Source: Paenibacillus durus ATCC 35681
Lineage (GTDB): Bacteria > Bacillota > Bacilli > Paenibacillales > Paenibacillaceae
Reading direction: 5' to 3'
NCBI RefSeq assembly: GCF_000993825.1
Contig: NZ_CP011114.1
Location: 558,001-622,000 of the forward strand
DNA length: 64,000 nucleotides
Position numbers and translations under genes: made by a program. Shown here in pieces: positions 55,859-64,000 of this stretch. Under the pieces are notes generated by a model that searched no databases, was not told where the DNA came from, and saw nothing but the letters and a program-made list of their open reading frames with translations. Numbering within the stretch: the first letter of the stretch is position 1; every line of letters starts with the position of its first letter.

Positions 55859-56026
55859 GTGCGAACCCTAAGCGCACATGAAAATCCCGAGAGGTTCGCA
55901 CCCCTTGCGGGACAAGGGATTTCGCGGTATTTTGTATATATTGGGCCGCTTTATTTTCCCCCTTTACAGAGGTTCGCACTTTTTGGGGCTGAAACCCTTG
56001 TGGAGTAAAGGATTTTTAGGGTGCCT
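55859..56026 (+). promoter_or_regulatory. CRISPR leader 6
   Basis: A 168-bp leader close to leader 5, including GATATTTTG-like GGTATTTTGTATATA and GGTTCGCACTTTTTGGGGC. Confidence 0.82.
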
Positions 56027-56260
56027 GTCGCTCCCCATGCGGGAGCGTGGATTGAAATTCACTCTTCGGGATGTAGCCAGAGAGGAAGGATTGAGTCGCT
56101 CCCCGTGTGGGAGCGTGGATTGAAATCTTTAGGTGTTCCGGTGTTCCTGTGGCTACTTTGGGTCGCTCCCCGTGCGGGAGTGTGGATTGAAATCGCAAAG
56201 GTCACGATTTTCGCTGGCGAAGCCATCGGTCGCTCCCCGTGCGGGAGCGTGGATTGAAAT
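56027..56260 (+). CRISPR. Type I-C CRISPR array 6 (4 repeats of differing loop)
   Basis: Repeats at 56027 (CCCC-ATGC), 56095 (GTGT), 56162 (GTGC, GTGTGGATT) and 56229 (GTGC) follow one leader. A weak relic (TTTCACTCTCCGTACAGGAG) lies at 56333. Three spacers of 35-36 bp. Confidence 0.93.
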
Positions 56261-56520
56261 TCGACAGGTATGGCTGCAATGTGTAAAAAATCATGGTACG
56301 TATTCAACGTATCCAGATTAATTAGCGGAAAGGTTTCACTCTCCGTACAGGAGACAAAGTTTCCTCTCAGTTATAAAATATATCCTACCTTGGGGCTTAA
56401 GTCTTTCACAGAGACAAGAGAGATCTGAAAACTTAATATGTAAAGCACCGAGAGCTTCGCTTTTACAGCAGAGTTTTGTGCTTTTTTAGCCTACTAAAGG
56501 AGACCTTACTCTTTTAGTCT

Positions 56521-56689
56521 GGTGCGAACCCCAAGCTCCCATAAAAATCCCGGGAGATTCGCACCTCTTGCGGGACAAGGGTTTTCGCGTTATTTTATAT
56601 TAGGATCCCCATTTTAAACGGTCATTTTTAAGAGGTTCGCACTAAAGCGTTTGCAATCTCTTGTGTAGCAAGTGATCGTAGCGAGTGCG
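56521..56689 (+). promoter_or_regulatory. CRISPR leader 7
   Basis: A 169-bp leader close to leaders 2 and 3. A gene-free 260 bp separates it from array 6. Confidence 0.85.
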
Positions 56690-57734
56690 GTCGCTCCCTA
56701 TACGGGAGCGTGGATTGAAATCATCTATCTCACCGCCTGTATTCTGAATGATGGAGTCGCTCCCTATACGGGAGCGTGGATTGAAATCGCGAGATACCGC
56801 TCGCTCCCACCGTTTTCCAGAAGTCGCTCCCTATACGGGAGCGTGGATTGAAATGAAGCATCCATGTGGATTACTTGGGCGACGTAGACAGTCGCTCCCT
56901 ATACGGGAGCGTGGATTGAAATTGTCTGTAGCGCGTTGTCCACGGCGATAGATCCGGTCGCTCCCTATACGGGAGCGTGGATTGAAATTGAGCATATAAA
57001 TGGACTCTGCCGGGAGTAGACATGTCGCTCCCTATACGGGAGCGTGGATTGAAATAATTAAGGAGCAAATACATATGAAAACTAAAACAGTCGCTCCCTA
57101 TACGGGAGCGTGGATTGAAATCGCGATCCATGTTACTTGCACGCCACCATACACACCGTCGCTCCCTATACGGGAGCGTGGATTGAAATCGGAACAACCC
57201 CATCTGGCGGTATGATTCCGCAGGGTCGCTCCCTATACGGGAGCGTGGATTGAAATCCCTCGGCACAGTAATTTTTTATTGTTCCAGGTGTCGTCGCTCC
57301 CTATACGGGAGCGTGGATTGAAATTGGAAAACCATGACATAATTATTGTCCTCCTTTGTGTCGCTCCCCATGCGGGAGCGTGGATTGAAATGATAAGGAA
57401 ACAAGTGACACGTTCACGAAAGCCATGCGTCGCTCCCCATGCGGGAGCGTGGATTGAAATCGCCGCCTCACTGTTACGTGCGGCGAGTGCTTCCTGGTCG
57501 CTCCCCATGCGGGAGCGTGGATTGAAATTCCGGAGCCACATCGCCGATAATCCGCAGCTCCGGCGGTCGCTCCCCAAGCGGGAGCGTGGATTGAAATCAC
57601 TGCTCCCCCATGAGGCGCACCTGGTTGGCCCAACTGTCGCTCCCCATGCGGGAGCGTGGATTGAAATGGTTTCGTGGTAGTAAGTTTAGATGGTTATAAA
57701 AAGTCGCTTTCCGTGCGAGAACTCGGATTGAAAC
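56690..57734 (+). CRISPR. Type I-C CRISPR array 7 (16 repeats, two stem types), next to cas genes
   Basis: Ten leader-proximal repeats have stem GCTCCC-TATAC-GGGAGC (56690-57324); five distal ones CCCC-ATGC (57360 onwards, one AAGC at 57566); the last (57703) is degenerate. Fifteen spacers of 33-38 bp. It is the array nearest cas3. Confidence 0.97.
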
Positions 57735-57895
57735 AATACCGCCTGGGCTTTATGGCTTTTTTGTTATTCATTGCTTGCTTTGCCGGAGTAGGGATTCAAA
57801 TCGGACTTACCAGAAGCAGTGGAATGGTCATACTGCTCCCTTTGGTCAGTACGATCCTCCAATAAGATTTTCTACTAAATGCTTTACTCCAGTGC

Positions 57896-57924
57896 CTACT
57901 GGAGTATTTTTTTTGTTGAATTTT
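57896..57924 (+). terminator. Terminator behind array 7
   Basis: ACTCCAG pairs with CTGGAGT around TGCCTA, followed by ATTTTTTTT. It would end the array 7 transcript before cas3. Confidence 0.85.
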
Positions 57925-58017
57925 TACATAAAAAGAGGAATTAGGCCTAGTTCTGGAGAAGTATATCTGTGAATTTTAGGGTGATATTGGATATTTTGTT
58001 GAAACAAGGAGGATAGC

Positions 58018-58187
58018 ATGGTAAGGGCTAAAGTTCTTGAATCAAGTAAGATTTGAGCAGTGGGTTCAGGCATCTGGAACAGAATTAATAACATATACAG
58101 GGAACATTGAGTGATATTGAAGATTTTTATAAAGGAATCGGCTCTTATTCACTTGAATTTCATGTACATTTCCAAAAGTGGTAAGGA
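58018..58187 (+). pseudogene. Frameshifted small ORF just before cas3
   Basis: AAGGAGG lies 6 bases before ATG 58018, but the frame stops after MVRAKVLESSKI. Shifting frame twice restores RFEQWVQASGTELITYTGNI and DIEDFYKGIGSYSLEFHVHF up to a stop at 58187. This looks like a recently broken 55-60 residue gene; family unknown. Confidence 0.45.
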
Positions 58188-58193
58188 GGAACT

Positions 58194-60635
58194 ATGGAAT
58201 ATATTGCCCATATCCGCCAAAAGGATAAAAAAATTCAAACGGTGGAGGAACATCAGAAGGAAGTGCAAGTCGGCTGTGAGCAATATGGTGCAAAGATAGG
58301 TGTGACCCATTTGGCCGGATTGGCGGGAATGCTGCATGATATCGGAAAAAATACGAACGAGTTCAACACGTATCTTGTCAAAGCGGTCTACCACCCGGAA
58401 GCCGCTTCCCGAAAAGGCTCGGTCGATCATTCAACGGCGGGAGGAAAGCTGTTATATCAGCGCTATCACAAGGGCGAGGGAGTTTCGATGAACAAGCTGG
58501 CAGCGGAATGGATCGGGAACTGTATTATTTCCCACCATCAAGGGTTGCGGGATTTCCTTAGTCCACAATTGGACTCGCCTTATCTGAAACGGGTGGGGCA
58601 GAAGGAACTTGATGAGTATGACCGGGCTGTCGCCGCTTTTTTCGAACAAGTGCCAGCTGATAAGCTTGACCGCTATTTTGAGCAGGCGGTTGCGGAGCTA
58701 AAGCTTGCTTTAACCATCATCCAAGAGTATAAGTTGCCACGCATTACGCTTGCTTTACTCATCAAGTACATTTTTAGTTGCCTCATAGATGCCGATCGGA
58801 CGAATACCCGGGATTTTGAAGCGGATGAGCATACGGACTGGATCAAGGATCATCAATCTTTTTTTCTTGAAAGCTATAATCGCCTGTTGGCGAAGATTGC
58901 ATTGTTGAACGAGGCGAAGGATGCGGATCATCCAATTAATCGTTTAAGACGGGAAATGTCCCGGCAATGTGAAGAGTTTGCGCTGCTCTCATCGGGCATT
59001 TACACGCTCTCTATTCCGACAGGAGGGGGGAAGACGCTGGCCAGCTTACGTTATGCACTACGACATGCCCTTGAGACCGGTAAGGAACGGATTATTTATA
59101 TTGTGCCGTTTACGACGATCATCGAGCAGAATGCGAAAGAAATACGGGAAATCATTCAGAATGATGATATGGTTCTGGAGCATCATTCCAATGTTGTGGA
59201 TGAAATTGATCCTGGCAGCGATGATTACGATTTGGAAAAAGAGAAACTGAAGCTTGCCAGGGACCACTGGGATCGACCGATTATTTTTACTACCATGGTA
59301 CAGTTTCTGAATACCTTTTACGCCAAGGGGACCCGCAATGTGCGGAGATTGCATCAATTGTCGAATGCGGTGCTGATCTTTGATGAGGTCCAGGCCGTTC
59401 CTCACCGCTGCCTTTCGCTGTTTAATGCGGCCCTCAACTTTCTCCACACCTTTGGGAAATCCAGTATTGTGCTATGTACGGCGACGCAACCGGCGCTTGA
59501 TGATGTCAGACATAAGCTGCATTTGTCCGAGCAGTCGGAGATGATCAAGAATTTGAGTGATGTGGGACGGTATTTTAAAAGGGTGGAGTTGGTCGATTAT
59601 ACCGCCAAGTGCGGCGCTTCGGGATGGGGAGCGGAAACATTGGCTTCCTTTGTACGTGAGAGAATGAATGAGGTGAACAGCGTGCTGGTCATTCTCAATA
59701 CGAAGACCGCCGTACGGAAGCTGTTCGCCGAGCTGGATCAGGAGGAATGGGCCGAAGATAGAAAGGTACGCCTGTTCCATTTAAGTACGAATATGTGTGC
59801 AGCGCATCGGAAAGATGTACTGGCCGAGTTGATTCAAGTGCTTGACTCCAAAGTAAATGAACGGGTGATATGCGTCAGTACCCAGCTTATTGAGGCCGGG
59901 GTGAACATCAGCTTTGATTGCGTGATCCGCTCGCTCTCCGGACTGGATTCGATTACGCAGGCAGCGGGTAGATGCAACCGCCATGGGAAAGACCCTTTGC
60001 GTCAGGTGTACGTCATCCAATCTGCGGACGAGAACTTAAACCATTTGCAAGAAATCAAGATTGGAGCAGAAATGACTCTTAAGGTGCTGGACGACTTTCG
60101 GAAAAAGCCGGAACTCTACGAAAATGATCGGCTATCCCCGTCCGCGATGAAGGCTTATTTTAAATACTACTATCATCGTATTAAAGATGAGTTGGATTAT
60201 CCCGTTCCGAAGCTCGGGGGGAAGAAGCTGTTTAATCTGTTGAGTTCAAACAAAGCGTATTATGATGCTTACCGAAATCGCTATAGCGAAAAGCTTGGAC
60301 TTGGGAGCCTGCAAGCCTTGGCGACAGCGGAGCAATACTTCGAGGTTATTGACAACCCGGCAACTTCAGTTATTGTCCCGTACAATGCAGAGGCGAGAGA
60401 CTTGATTGCTAATCTGAACGGGGAACTGGATATTTGGGAGCTTGGCGATTTGCTGCGGAAGGCGCAACAGTATGTGGTCAATGTTTATAAGCATGATCTT
60501 GTTAAGCTCGATAAGAGCGGGGAACTGTTTCCACTATTGAATGGCAATGTTCTGGCGTTGCATGACACGGCTTACTCGGAGCGATTTGGCGTAGGAACAG
60601 AAGGGGACGGAGAGTGGGGGACATCTATTATATAG
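58194..60635 (+). CDS. cas3: CRISPR-associated helicase/nuclease Cas3 (type I-C)
   Basis: An 813-residue HD-helicase fusion. The HD domain has MLHDIGK (His48-Asp49) and later ISHH. The helicase has IPTGGGKT (Walker A, residues 274-281), FDEVQ (DEVQ at 397-400), and C-terminal QAAGRCNRHG near residue 590. It nicks and degrades DNA after Cascade binding. AAGGAGG lies five bases before the ATG. It is separated from cas5c by 600 bp, unusually long for this operon. Confidence 0.95.
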   Translation: MEYIAHIRQKDKKIQTVEEHQKEVQVGCEQYGAKIGVTHLAGLAGMLHDIGKNTNEFNTYLVKAVYHPEAASRKGSVDHSTAGGKLLYQRYHKGEGVSMNKLAAEWIGNCIISHHQGLRDFLSPQLDSPYLKRVGQKELDEYDRAVAAFFEQVPADKLDRYFEQAVAELKLALTIIQEYKLPRITLALLIKYIFSCLIDADRTNTRDFEADEHTDWIKDHQSFFLESYNRLLAKIALLNEAKDADHPINRLRREMSRQCEEFALLSSGIYTLSIPTGGGKTLASLRYALRHALETGKERIIYIVPFTTIIEQNAKEIREIIQNDDMVLEHHSNVVDEIDPGSDDYDLEKEKLKLARDHWDRPIIFTTMVQFLNTFYAKGTRNVRRLHQLSNAVLIFDEVQAVPHRCLSLFNAALNFLHTFGKSSIVLCTATQPALDDVRHKLHLSEQSEMIKNLSDVGRYFKRVELVDYTAKCGASGWGAETLASFVRERMNEVNSVLVILNTKTAVRKLFAELDQEEWAEDRKVRLFHLSTNMCAAHRKDVLAELIQVLDSKVNERVICVSTQLIEAGVNISFDCVIRSLSGLDSITQAAGRCNRHGKDPLRQVYVIQSADENLNHLQEIKIGAEMTLKVLDDFRKKPELYENDRLSPSAMKAYFKYYYHRIKDELDYPVPKLGGKKLFNLLSSNKAYYDAYRNRYSEKLGLGSLQALATAEQYFEVIDNPATSVIVPYNAEARDLIANLNGELDIWELGDLLRKAQQYVVNVYKHDLVKLDKSGELFPLLNGNVLALHDTAYSERFGVGTEGDGEWGTSII

Positions 60636-60659
60636 GGAAAAACCCGCATTAAAGCGGGC
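60636..60659 (-). terminator. Minus-strand terminator of the crRNA-like RNA
   Basis: On the minus strand CCCGC and GCGGG pair around TTTAAT and are followed by TTTTT. On the plus strand no T-run follows, so the polarity supports a minus-strand transcript. Confidence 0.8.
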
Positions 60660-60719
60660 TTCTCTTGATTGTCTTAGTGACATTATATAATTTTCAATCC
60701 ACGCCCTTGAGAGCGACGA
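60638..60719 (-). ncRNA. Candidate CreR/CreA-like crRNA-type regulatory RNA
   Basis: On the minus strand TTGCGT (60753-60748) and GATAAA (60731-60726), spaced by 16 bp, place a start near 60719. The RNA then contains a degenerate repeat (60717-60691) with intact tail GTGGATTGAAA and a shortened hairpin CGCTC-UCAA-GGGCG, a pseudo-spacer starting at 60690, and a terminator. No second repeat is present. Spacer positions 1-17 (TTATATAATGTCACTAA) match 60864-60848 except position 6, with a TTC PAM beside the target. The layout matches crRNA-like regulators of type I systems. Confidence 0.72.
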
Positions 60720-60847
60720 GTTGAGTTTATCACACGATGACACATAAACGCAATCATACTAAGAATGAAAAATAATGGAATTCCCAAATAAAGGGGTTGC
60801 CAAAATTATAGACAGCCTTTATCCTATATTTAGGGGAACTCATATAT

Positions 60848-60867
60848 TTAGTGACATTCTATAAGAA
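60848..60867 (-). promoter_or_regulatory. Predicted Cascade target of the crRNA-like RNA (with PAM)
   Basis: Read on minus, TTC (60867-60865) is followed by TTATAGAATGTCACTAA (60864-60848), 16 of 17 identical to the pseudo-spacer start. A TATATT at 60843-60848 abuts it. Homology stops exactly at the PAM and after position 17. Confidence 0.7.
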
Positions 60868-60969
60868 TTAATTCATGTACTCCTAGTAAGTGGTTATTTG
60901 CCAAATCAGAAGGTGGGGTAGAGATTAAGAATGTCGGCAAAATGATTTGGGGAAAGGAGATCTTTTCGG

Positions 60970-61095
60970 ATGAGAAAAACAGTATGCAAGGCAATGTTTA
61001 AGCTCAATTGCACAAAGTGCGATGAGAGCAAAGACCTCAAAGTGAAGATTAGCCACCATCTCAAACAGACTTGTACAATCCAAGTTAAAAATTGA
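60970..61095 (+). CDS. 41-residue basic Cys-containing peptide between cas3 and cas5c
   Basis: AAAGGAGA lies 9 bases before the ATG, the best ribosome site in this gap. The peptide (MRKTVCKAMFKLNCTKCDES start) has four cysteines, is Lys-rich and unlike known Cas proteins. It lies 103 bp downstream of the predicted Cascade target. It could be the toxin partner of a CreTA-like module or an unrelated small gene; no rare-codon run is evident. Confidence 0.5.
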   Translation: MRKTVCKAMFKLNCTKCDESKDLKVKISHHLKQTCTIQVKN

Positions 61096-61112
61096 AGCCT
61101 TCCATCCTAACG

Positions 61113-61151
61113 AGCGCGGCTGTCCTTTTAAATTAAAGATAGTGCAGCCGC
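61113..61151 (+). promoter_or_regulatory. Stem-loop in the cas5c upstream region
   Basis: GCGGCTG and CAGCCGC pair around an AT-rich inner CTTTTAAATTAAAG hairpin, 86 bp before cas5c. There is no T-run, so it is a structured leader or mRNA stabiliser rather than a plain terminator. Confidence 0.4.
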
Positions 61152-61236
61152 CTCTCCAAATCCGGCACGCCAACACTCTGTTCTTGCTTTTTAATAAATA
61201 CACAACAATTTAAATTTACAAAAAGGCGGTGAATAC

Positions 61237-61959
61237 ATGAGAAACCAGATCGAGTTCGAGGTTTACGGAAAATACGGATTGTTTACGGACCCGCTGACCA
61301 AAATCGGCGGGGAGAAGTTTAGCTATCAAATACCGACCTATCAAGCGTTGAAGGGGATAGTGGAATCCATATATTGGAAACCCACGCTTATTTGGATTAT
61401 CGACGAGGTACGGGTCATGGAACCAATACAGACGGAATCGAAAGGCATTCGTCCTATTGAGTACGGGGGAGGTAATACGCTTTCTTATTATACGTATCTC
61501 AAAGAACCGCGATATCAAGTCAGGGCGCACTTTGAGTTTAATCCTCACCGTGAAGATTTGATTCAGGACCGCAACGAACACAAGCATCATAACATTGCGA
61601 AGCGGGCGGTACAGGCGGGAGGCCGGCGGGATATTTTCCTGGGCGCGCGGGAATGTCAGGGCTATGTGGAACCTTGCGAATATGGTAAGGGAGTCGGATT
61701 TTATGATGAAATTGCAGAGATTGACTTCGGCATCATGGTGCATGGTATTAACTACCCTGATGAAACGGGGCGACAAGAGCGGGAAACCCGGTTATGGCGG
61801 GCAAAGATGGAGCATGGCATTATCCGGTACATCCGGCCTGAAGAGTGTACGCTGCTCCGTAAGACCGGAGAGGGACACATCAAATCGTTCGGCCTAGCAG
61901 ATATCCAGTCTGTGGAGGAACTGTATGCCGATTATTTCCAAGGGGAGGAGAGGGGATGA
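61237..61959 (+). CDS. cas5c: Cas5c (Cas5d) crRNA-processing Cascade subunit
   Basis: A 240-residue RAMP protein. Tyr46, Lys116 and His117 fall at the same positions as the catalytic residues reported for Bacillus halodurans Cas5d, which cuts the repeat in place of Cas6. The start [20 protein letters not shown] is typical. AAGGCGGTG precedes the ATG. It overlaps cas8c by four bases. Confidence 0.95.
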   Translation: MRNQIEFEVYGKYGLFTDPLTKIGGEKFSYQIPTYQALKGIVESIYWKPTLIWIIDEVRVMEPIQTESKGIRPIEYGGGNTLSYYTYLKEPRYQVRAHFEFNPHREDLIQDRNEHKHHNIAKRAVQAGGRRDIFLGARECQGYVEPCEYGKGVGFYDEIAEIDFGIMVHGINYPDETGRQERETRLWRAKMEHGIIRYIRPEECTLLRKTGEGHIKSFGLADIQSVEELYADYFQGEERG

Positions 61960-63905
61960 CCTGGCTCGCCGATTTATACAAGACATACGAGAATAACGCG
62001 CATTTGACCGGGCAGTTTGAGAGAAAGAAAAACGGCCGGGAGTACGCGCTCATCCCTGTCTCGCACACCACACAAAGTTCACATATCGAGGTGCGGCTGG
62101 ATATGGAGGGCAATCTGCTTCAGGCCAGGGTTGTGGAAAAAGAGGAAGCAAGCACAATTATTCCTTGTACGGAGGCATCCGCAAGTCGAACCAGTGCGCC
62201 GGTGCCGCACCCGCTGTTCGATAAGCTGGTCTATGTAGCTGGCGACTATACCCGTTATTACGGGGAAGTCAAGGGAACACCGCATGCGGACTATATGAAG
62301 CAATTGCTTGCCTGGTGCGAATCTCCAGCGGCACATTCCAAGGTGCAGAGCGTGTATACCTATTTAAGTAGAGGTACCTTGATTGCCGATTTAGTTCAAC
62401 GGGAGGTGCTATGGCTTGATGAGAAGGGGCAATTGGCGCCGAAATGGACACCGGCTATGGAGCAGAGATATGGAGAGAAAAAAGCAATTTTCAAGGTCAT
62501 CGCCTCCGATCAAAGCGCCGCCTTCATCCGGTTTGCCGTTCATGTCCCCGGTGATCCGGAAGATCGGTTGTGGCGAGACCGGTCGGTGCAGGAAGCCTTT
62601 ATCCGCTATAACGAGATGGAACTGGCTGAGCAGGAGCTTTGCTACGTAACTGGGGAATATTTGCCGTATGCGGACAAGCATACTTCACGTATCCGCAATT
62701 CCGGTGACAAAACGAAGCTGATCTCAGCCAACGATTCGCTAGGCTTTACCTATCGCGGACGGTTCCGCAGTGGAAGGGAAGCGGCGGCGGTCAGCTACGA
62801 AGTCTCTCAAAAAGGGCATAATGCCCTGAAATGGCTGATTGACCGCCAGGGCGTCACTATTGATGGTAAAGTGTTTCTGGTGTGGGGAATCGATAACCCG
62901 GATCTTCCCCCTCCATGGGAAGATGGGCTGGACTTGTACGGCGAAGAGGAGGATGAAGATACAGCGGGAGACGCCGCGCATCGTGAATTCGCCGGACAGT
63001 TTCGGCGTGCTATTCACGGCTATCGTTATAATACCGACGACTACAAATCCGAGGTTGTCATCATGGTGCTGGATGCGGCGACGCCGGGACGATTGTCGAT
63101 TGTATATTACCGAAATTTGAACAAGGAGCTATTTTTTAATCGTCTAAATTATTGGCATGCAACGTGCCGATGGCTGCACCGTTACCGTAAAAACGAACAG
63201 AAGGAGATACTTTCGTTCACCGGCGCACCGGCAACGCGGGATATTGCCTTCGCCGCTTACGGCCCGCAGGCGAGCGATAAAGTTGTTAAAGTGCTGCTTG
63301 AACGGATGCTGCCATGTATAGTGGACAAGCGTCCTGTCCCGCAGGATATTGTGCGCAGCGCGGTGAACCGTGCCTCCAATCCGGTTGGCATGGAGCCTTG
63401 GGAATGGGAGAAGACGCTCAGCATTGCCTGCGCGCTAGTGAAGAAAACATATGAGAAGGAGGGTTTTACCGTGAGCCTTGATGTAGAGAATGAGGACCGC
63501 AGCTACTTATTTGGCCGAATGCTGGCAATCGCCGATGTGCTGGAGCGGCGCGCGCTCGGTAAGGAAGAGAAGCGGGCCACGAACGCGGTGAGATACATGA
63601 ACGTCTTTGCGCAGCATCCGGGACGGACCTGGGAGATTATTCAGTCGAATTTACAGCCTTACCAGGCCAAAATGGGCACGAAGGACGGCATCATCAATTA
63701 CTGTAATAAAATGCTGGATGAAGTGGGCTCTCGGCTGAAACTGGAAGATTACAATGATAATCGGCTCAATGGACGGTATTTGCTCGGATTTTACAGCCAG
63801 CGTAATGAATTGTACAAGAGCAGGGAGCAGAGGGAAGCCGAGGCTGGACAGACTGCCCGGACCGACGAGAGCGCCAATAACGATGTACAAGGAGAGAATG
63901 AATAA
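61956..63905 (+). CDS. cas8c: Cas8c (Csd1) large Cascade subunit
   Basis: A 649-residue Csd1 protein ([20 protein letters not shown] start, [30 protein letters not shown]). It recognises the PAM and supports Cas3 recruitment. An internal ribosome site may give the small subunit in type I-C systems; a GAGAAGGAGGGTTTTACC then GTG at 63471 is a candidate for the C-terminal Cas11c-like product. It overlaps cas5c by four bases and cas7c by one. Confidence 0.94.
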   Translation: MTWLADLYKTYENNAHLTGQFERKKNGREYALIPVSHTTQSSHIEVRLDMEGNLLQARVVEKEEASTIIPCTEASASRTSAPVPHPLFDKLVYVAGDYTRYYGEVKGTPHADYMKQLLAWCESPAAHSKVQSVYTYLSRGTLIADLVQREVLWLDEKGQLAPKWTPAMEQRYGEKKAIFKVIASDQSAAFIRFAVHVPGDPEDRLWRDRSVQEAFIRYNEMELAEQELCYVTGEYLPYADKHTSRIRNSGDKTKLISANDSLGFTYRGRFRSGREAAAVSYEVSQKGHNALKWLIDRQGVTIDGKVFLVWGIDNPDLPPPWEDGLDLYGEEEDEDTAGDAAHREFAGQFRRAIHGYRYNTDDYKSEVVIMVLDAATPGRLSIVYYRNLNKELFFNRLNYWHATCRWLHRYRKNEQKEILSFTGAPATRDIAFAAYGPQASDKVVKVLLERMLPCIVDKRPVPQDIVRSAVNRASNPVGMEPWEWEKTLSIACALVKKTYEKEGFTVSLDVENEDRSYLFGRMLAIADVLERRALGKEEKRATNAVRYMNVFAQHPGRTWEIIQSNLQPYQAKMGTKDGIINYCNKMLDEVGSRLKLEDYNDNRLNGRYLLGFYSQRNELYKSREQREAEAGQTARTDESANNDVQGENE

Positions 63906-64000
63906 TGAGCACGCTTGATCACAAAATTGATTTTGCCGTTGTATTTTCGGTTCATAATGCTAACCCGAACGGAGACCCGCTGAACGGCAATCGTCCTCGG
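63905..64000 (+). CDS. cas7c: Cas7c (Csd2), 3' truncated by window edge
   Basis: The first 32 codons (DHKIDFAVVFSVHNANPNGD) match the Cas7c backbone subunit start, including the ANPNGDP loop. The TAATG overlap with cas8c gives coupled translation. Cas4, cas1 and cas2 would be expected to follow. Confidence 0.92.
   Translation, partial: MSTLDHKIDFAVVFSVHNANPNGDPLNGNRPR

Noticed and set aside
60691..60717. The inverted repeat copy as a tracrRNA anti-repeat or the start of an eighth array
   Set aside because: Type I systems need no tracrRNA, and no second repeat follows; a terminator follows instead.
60931..60942. Mini-ORF ATG TCG GCA AAA TGA as CreT
   Set aside because: The ribosome site is 14 bases away and no rare-codon run is present; kept only as a remote possibility.
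60925..61203. 92-codon minus-strand frame in the cas3-cas5c gap
   Set aside because: No ribosome site and antisense to the better supported 41-codon ORF.

Overview
The window looks like a chromosomal segment of a low-to-mid GC Firmicute, most probably Paenibacillus or a close relative. The evidence is strong AGGAGG-type ribosome binding sites with frequent TTG/GTG starts, the endospore-former genes Spo0M and a YjcZ-like peptide, a bacillithiol-associated YtxJ protein, two secreted SLH-domain proteins, and the Bacillus-type order ydcC-alr-ndoAI-ndoA followed by tex. Species identity cannot be read from the sequence alone.

Layout, left to right. 0-4 kb: two GH32 beta-fructosidases (the first cut by the left edge), a glutaredoxin-like/YtxJ redox pair and a GNAT acetyltransferase. 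4-10 kb: a Gln-rich coiled-coil protein, then a GntR/FCD regulator divergent from a catabolic operon of diaminopropionate ammonia-lyase, two M20 amidohydrolases and a methyltransferase-like protein. 10-18 kb: an L,D-transpeptidase, an AT-rich divergent pair (S-adenosylhomocysteinase homologue and Crp/Fnr regulator), an RDD membrane protein, an ATP-grasp fragment, a Gfo/Idh oxidoreductase, and an ABC-F protein behind a long leader that ends in a terminator. 18-24 kb: a TetR-flavodoxin-FMN-binding cluster, small conserved proteins, and a MarR-pirin-DoxX cluster with shared operator-like palindromes. 24-26 kb: two remnants of one IS4-like element around a Fic/Doc-like gene. 26-40 kb: a winged-helix/TPR regulator and MFS transporter, a 1153-residue cadherin-like/FN3/SLH protein, an orphan T-box, AraC, CsaA, Spo0M, radical SAM, an ECF sigma with its membrane partner, and a cupin.

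40-58 kb: seven type I-C CRISPR arrays (about 75 repeats), all in the same direction, each behind a copy of the same ~168-bp leader. They are interleaved with a RpiB-type isomerase, decayed toxin-antitoxin genes, small regulators and the conserved ydcC-alr-ndoAI-ndoA-tex block. 58-64 kb: cas3, cas5c, cas8c and the start of cas7c; cas4-cas1-cas2 would be expected beyond the right edge.

The most interesting element lies between cas3 and cas5c. On the minus strand there is a promoter-like sequence, one degenerate CRISPR repeat, a pseudo-spacer and an intrinsic terminator, predicting an RNA of about 80 nt. The first 17 nt of the pseudo-spacer match a site 150 bp away, upstream of a 41-codon ORF and cas5c, with a single mismatch at position 6 (the base type I crRNAs flip out), and the site is preceded by a TTC PAM. 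This is the architecture expected of a crRNA-like regulator (CreR/CreA-like) that would direct Cascade to repress cas genes or a small toxin. It is inferred from sequence and untested.
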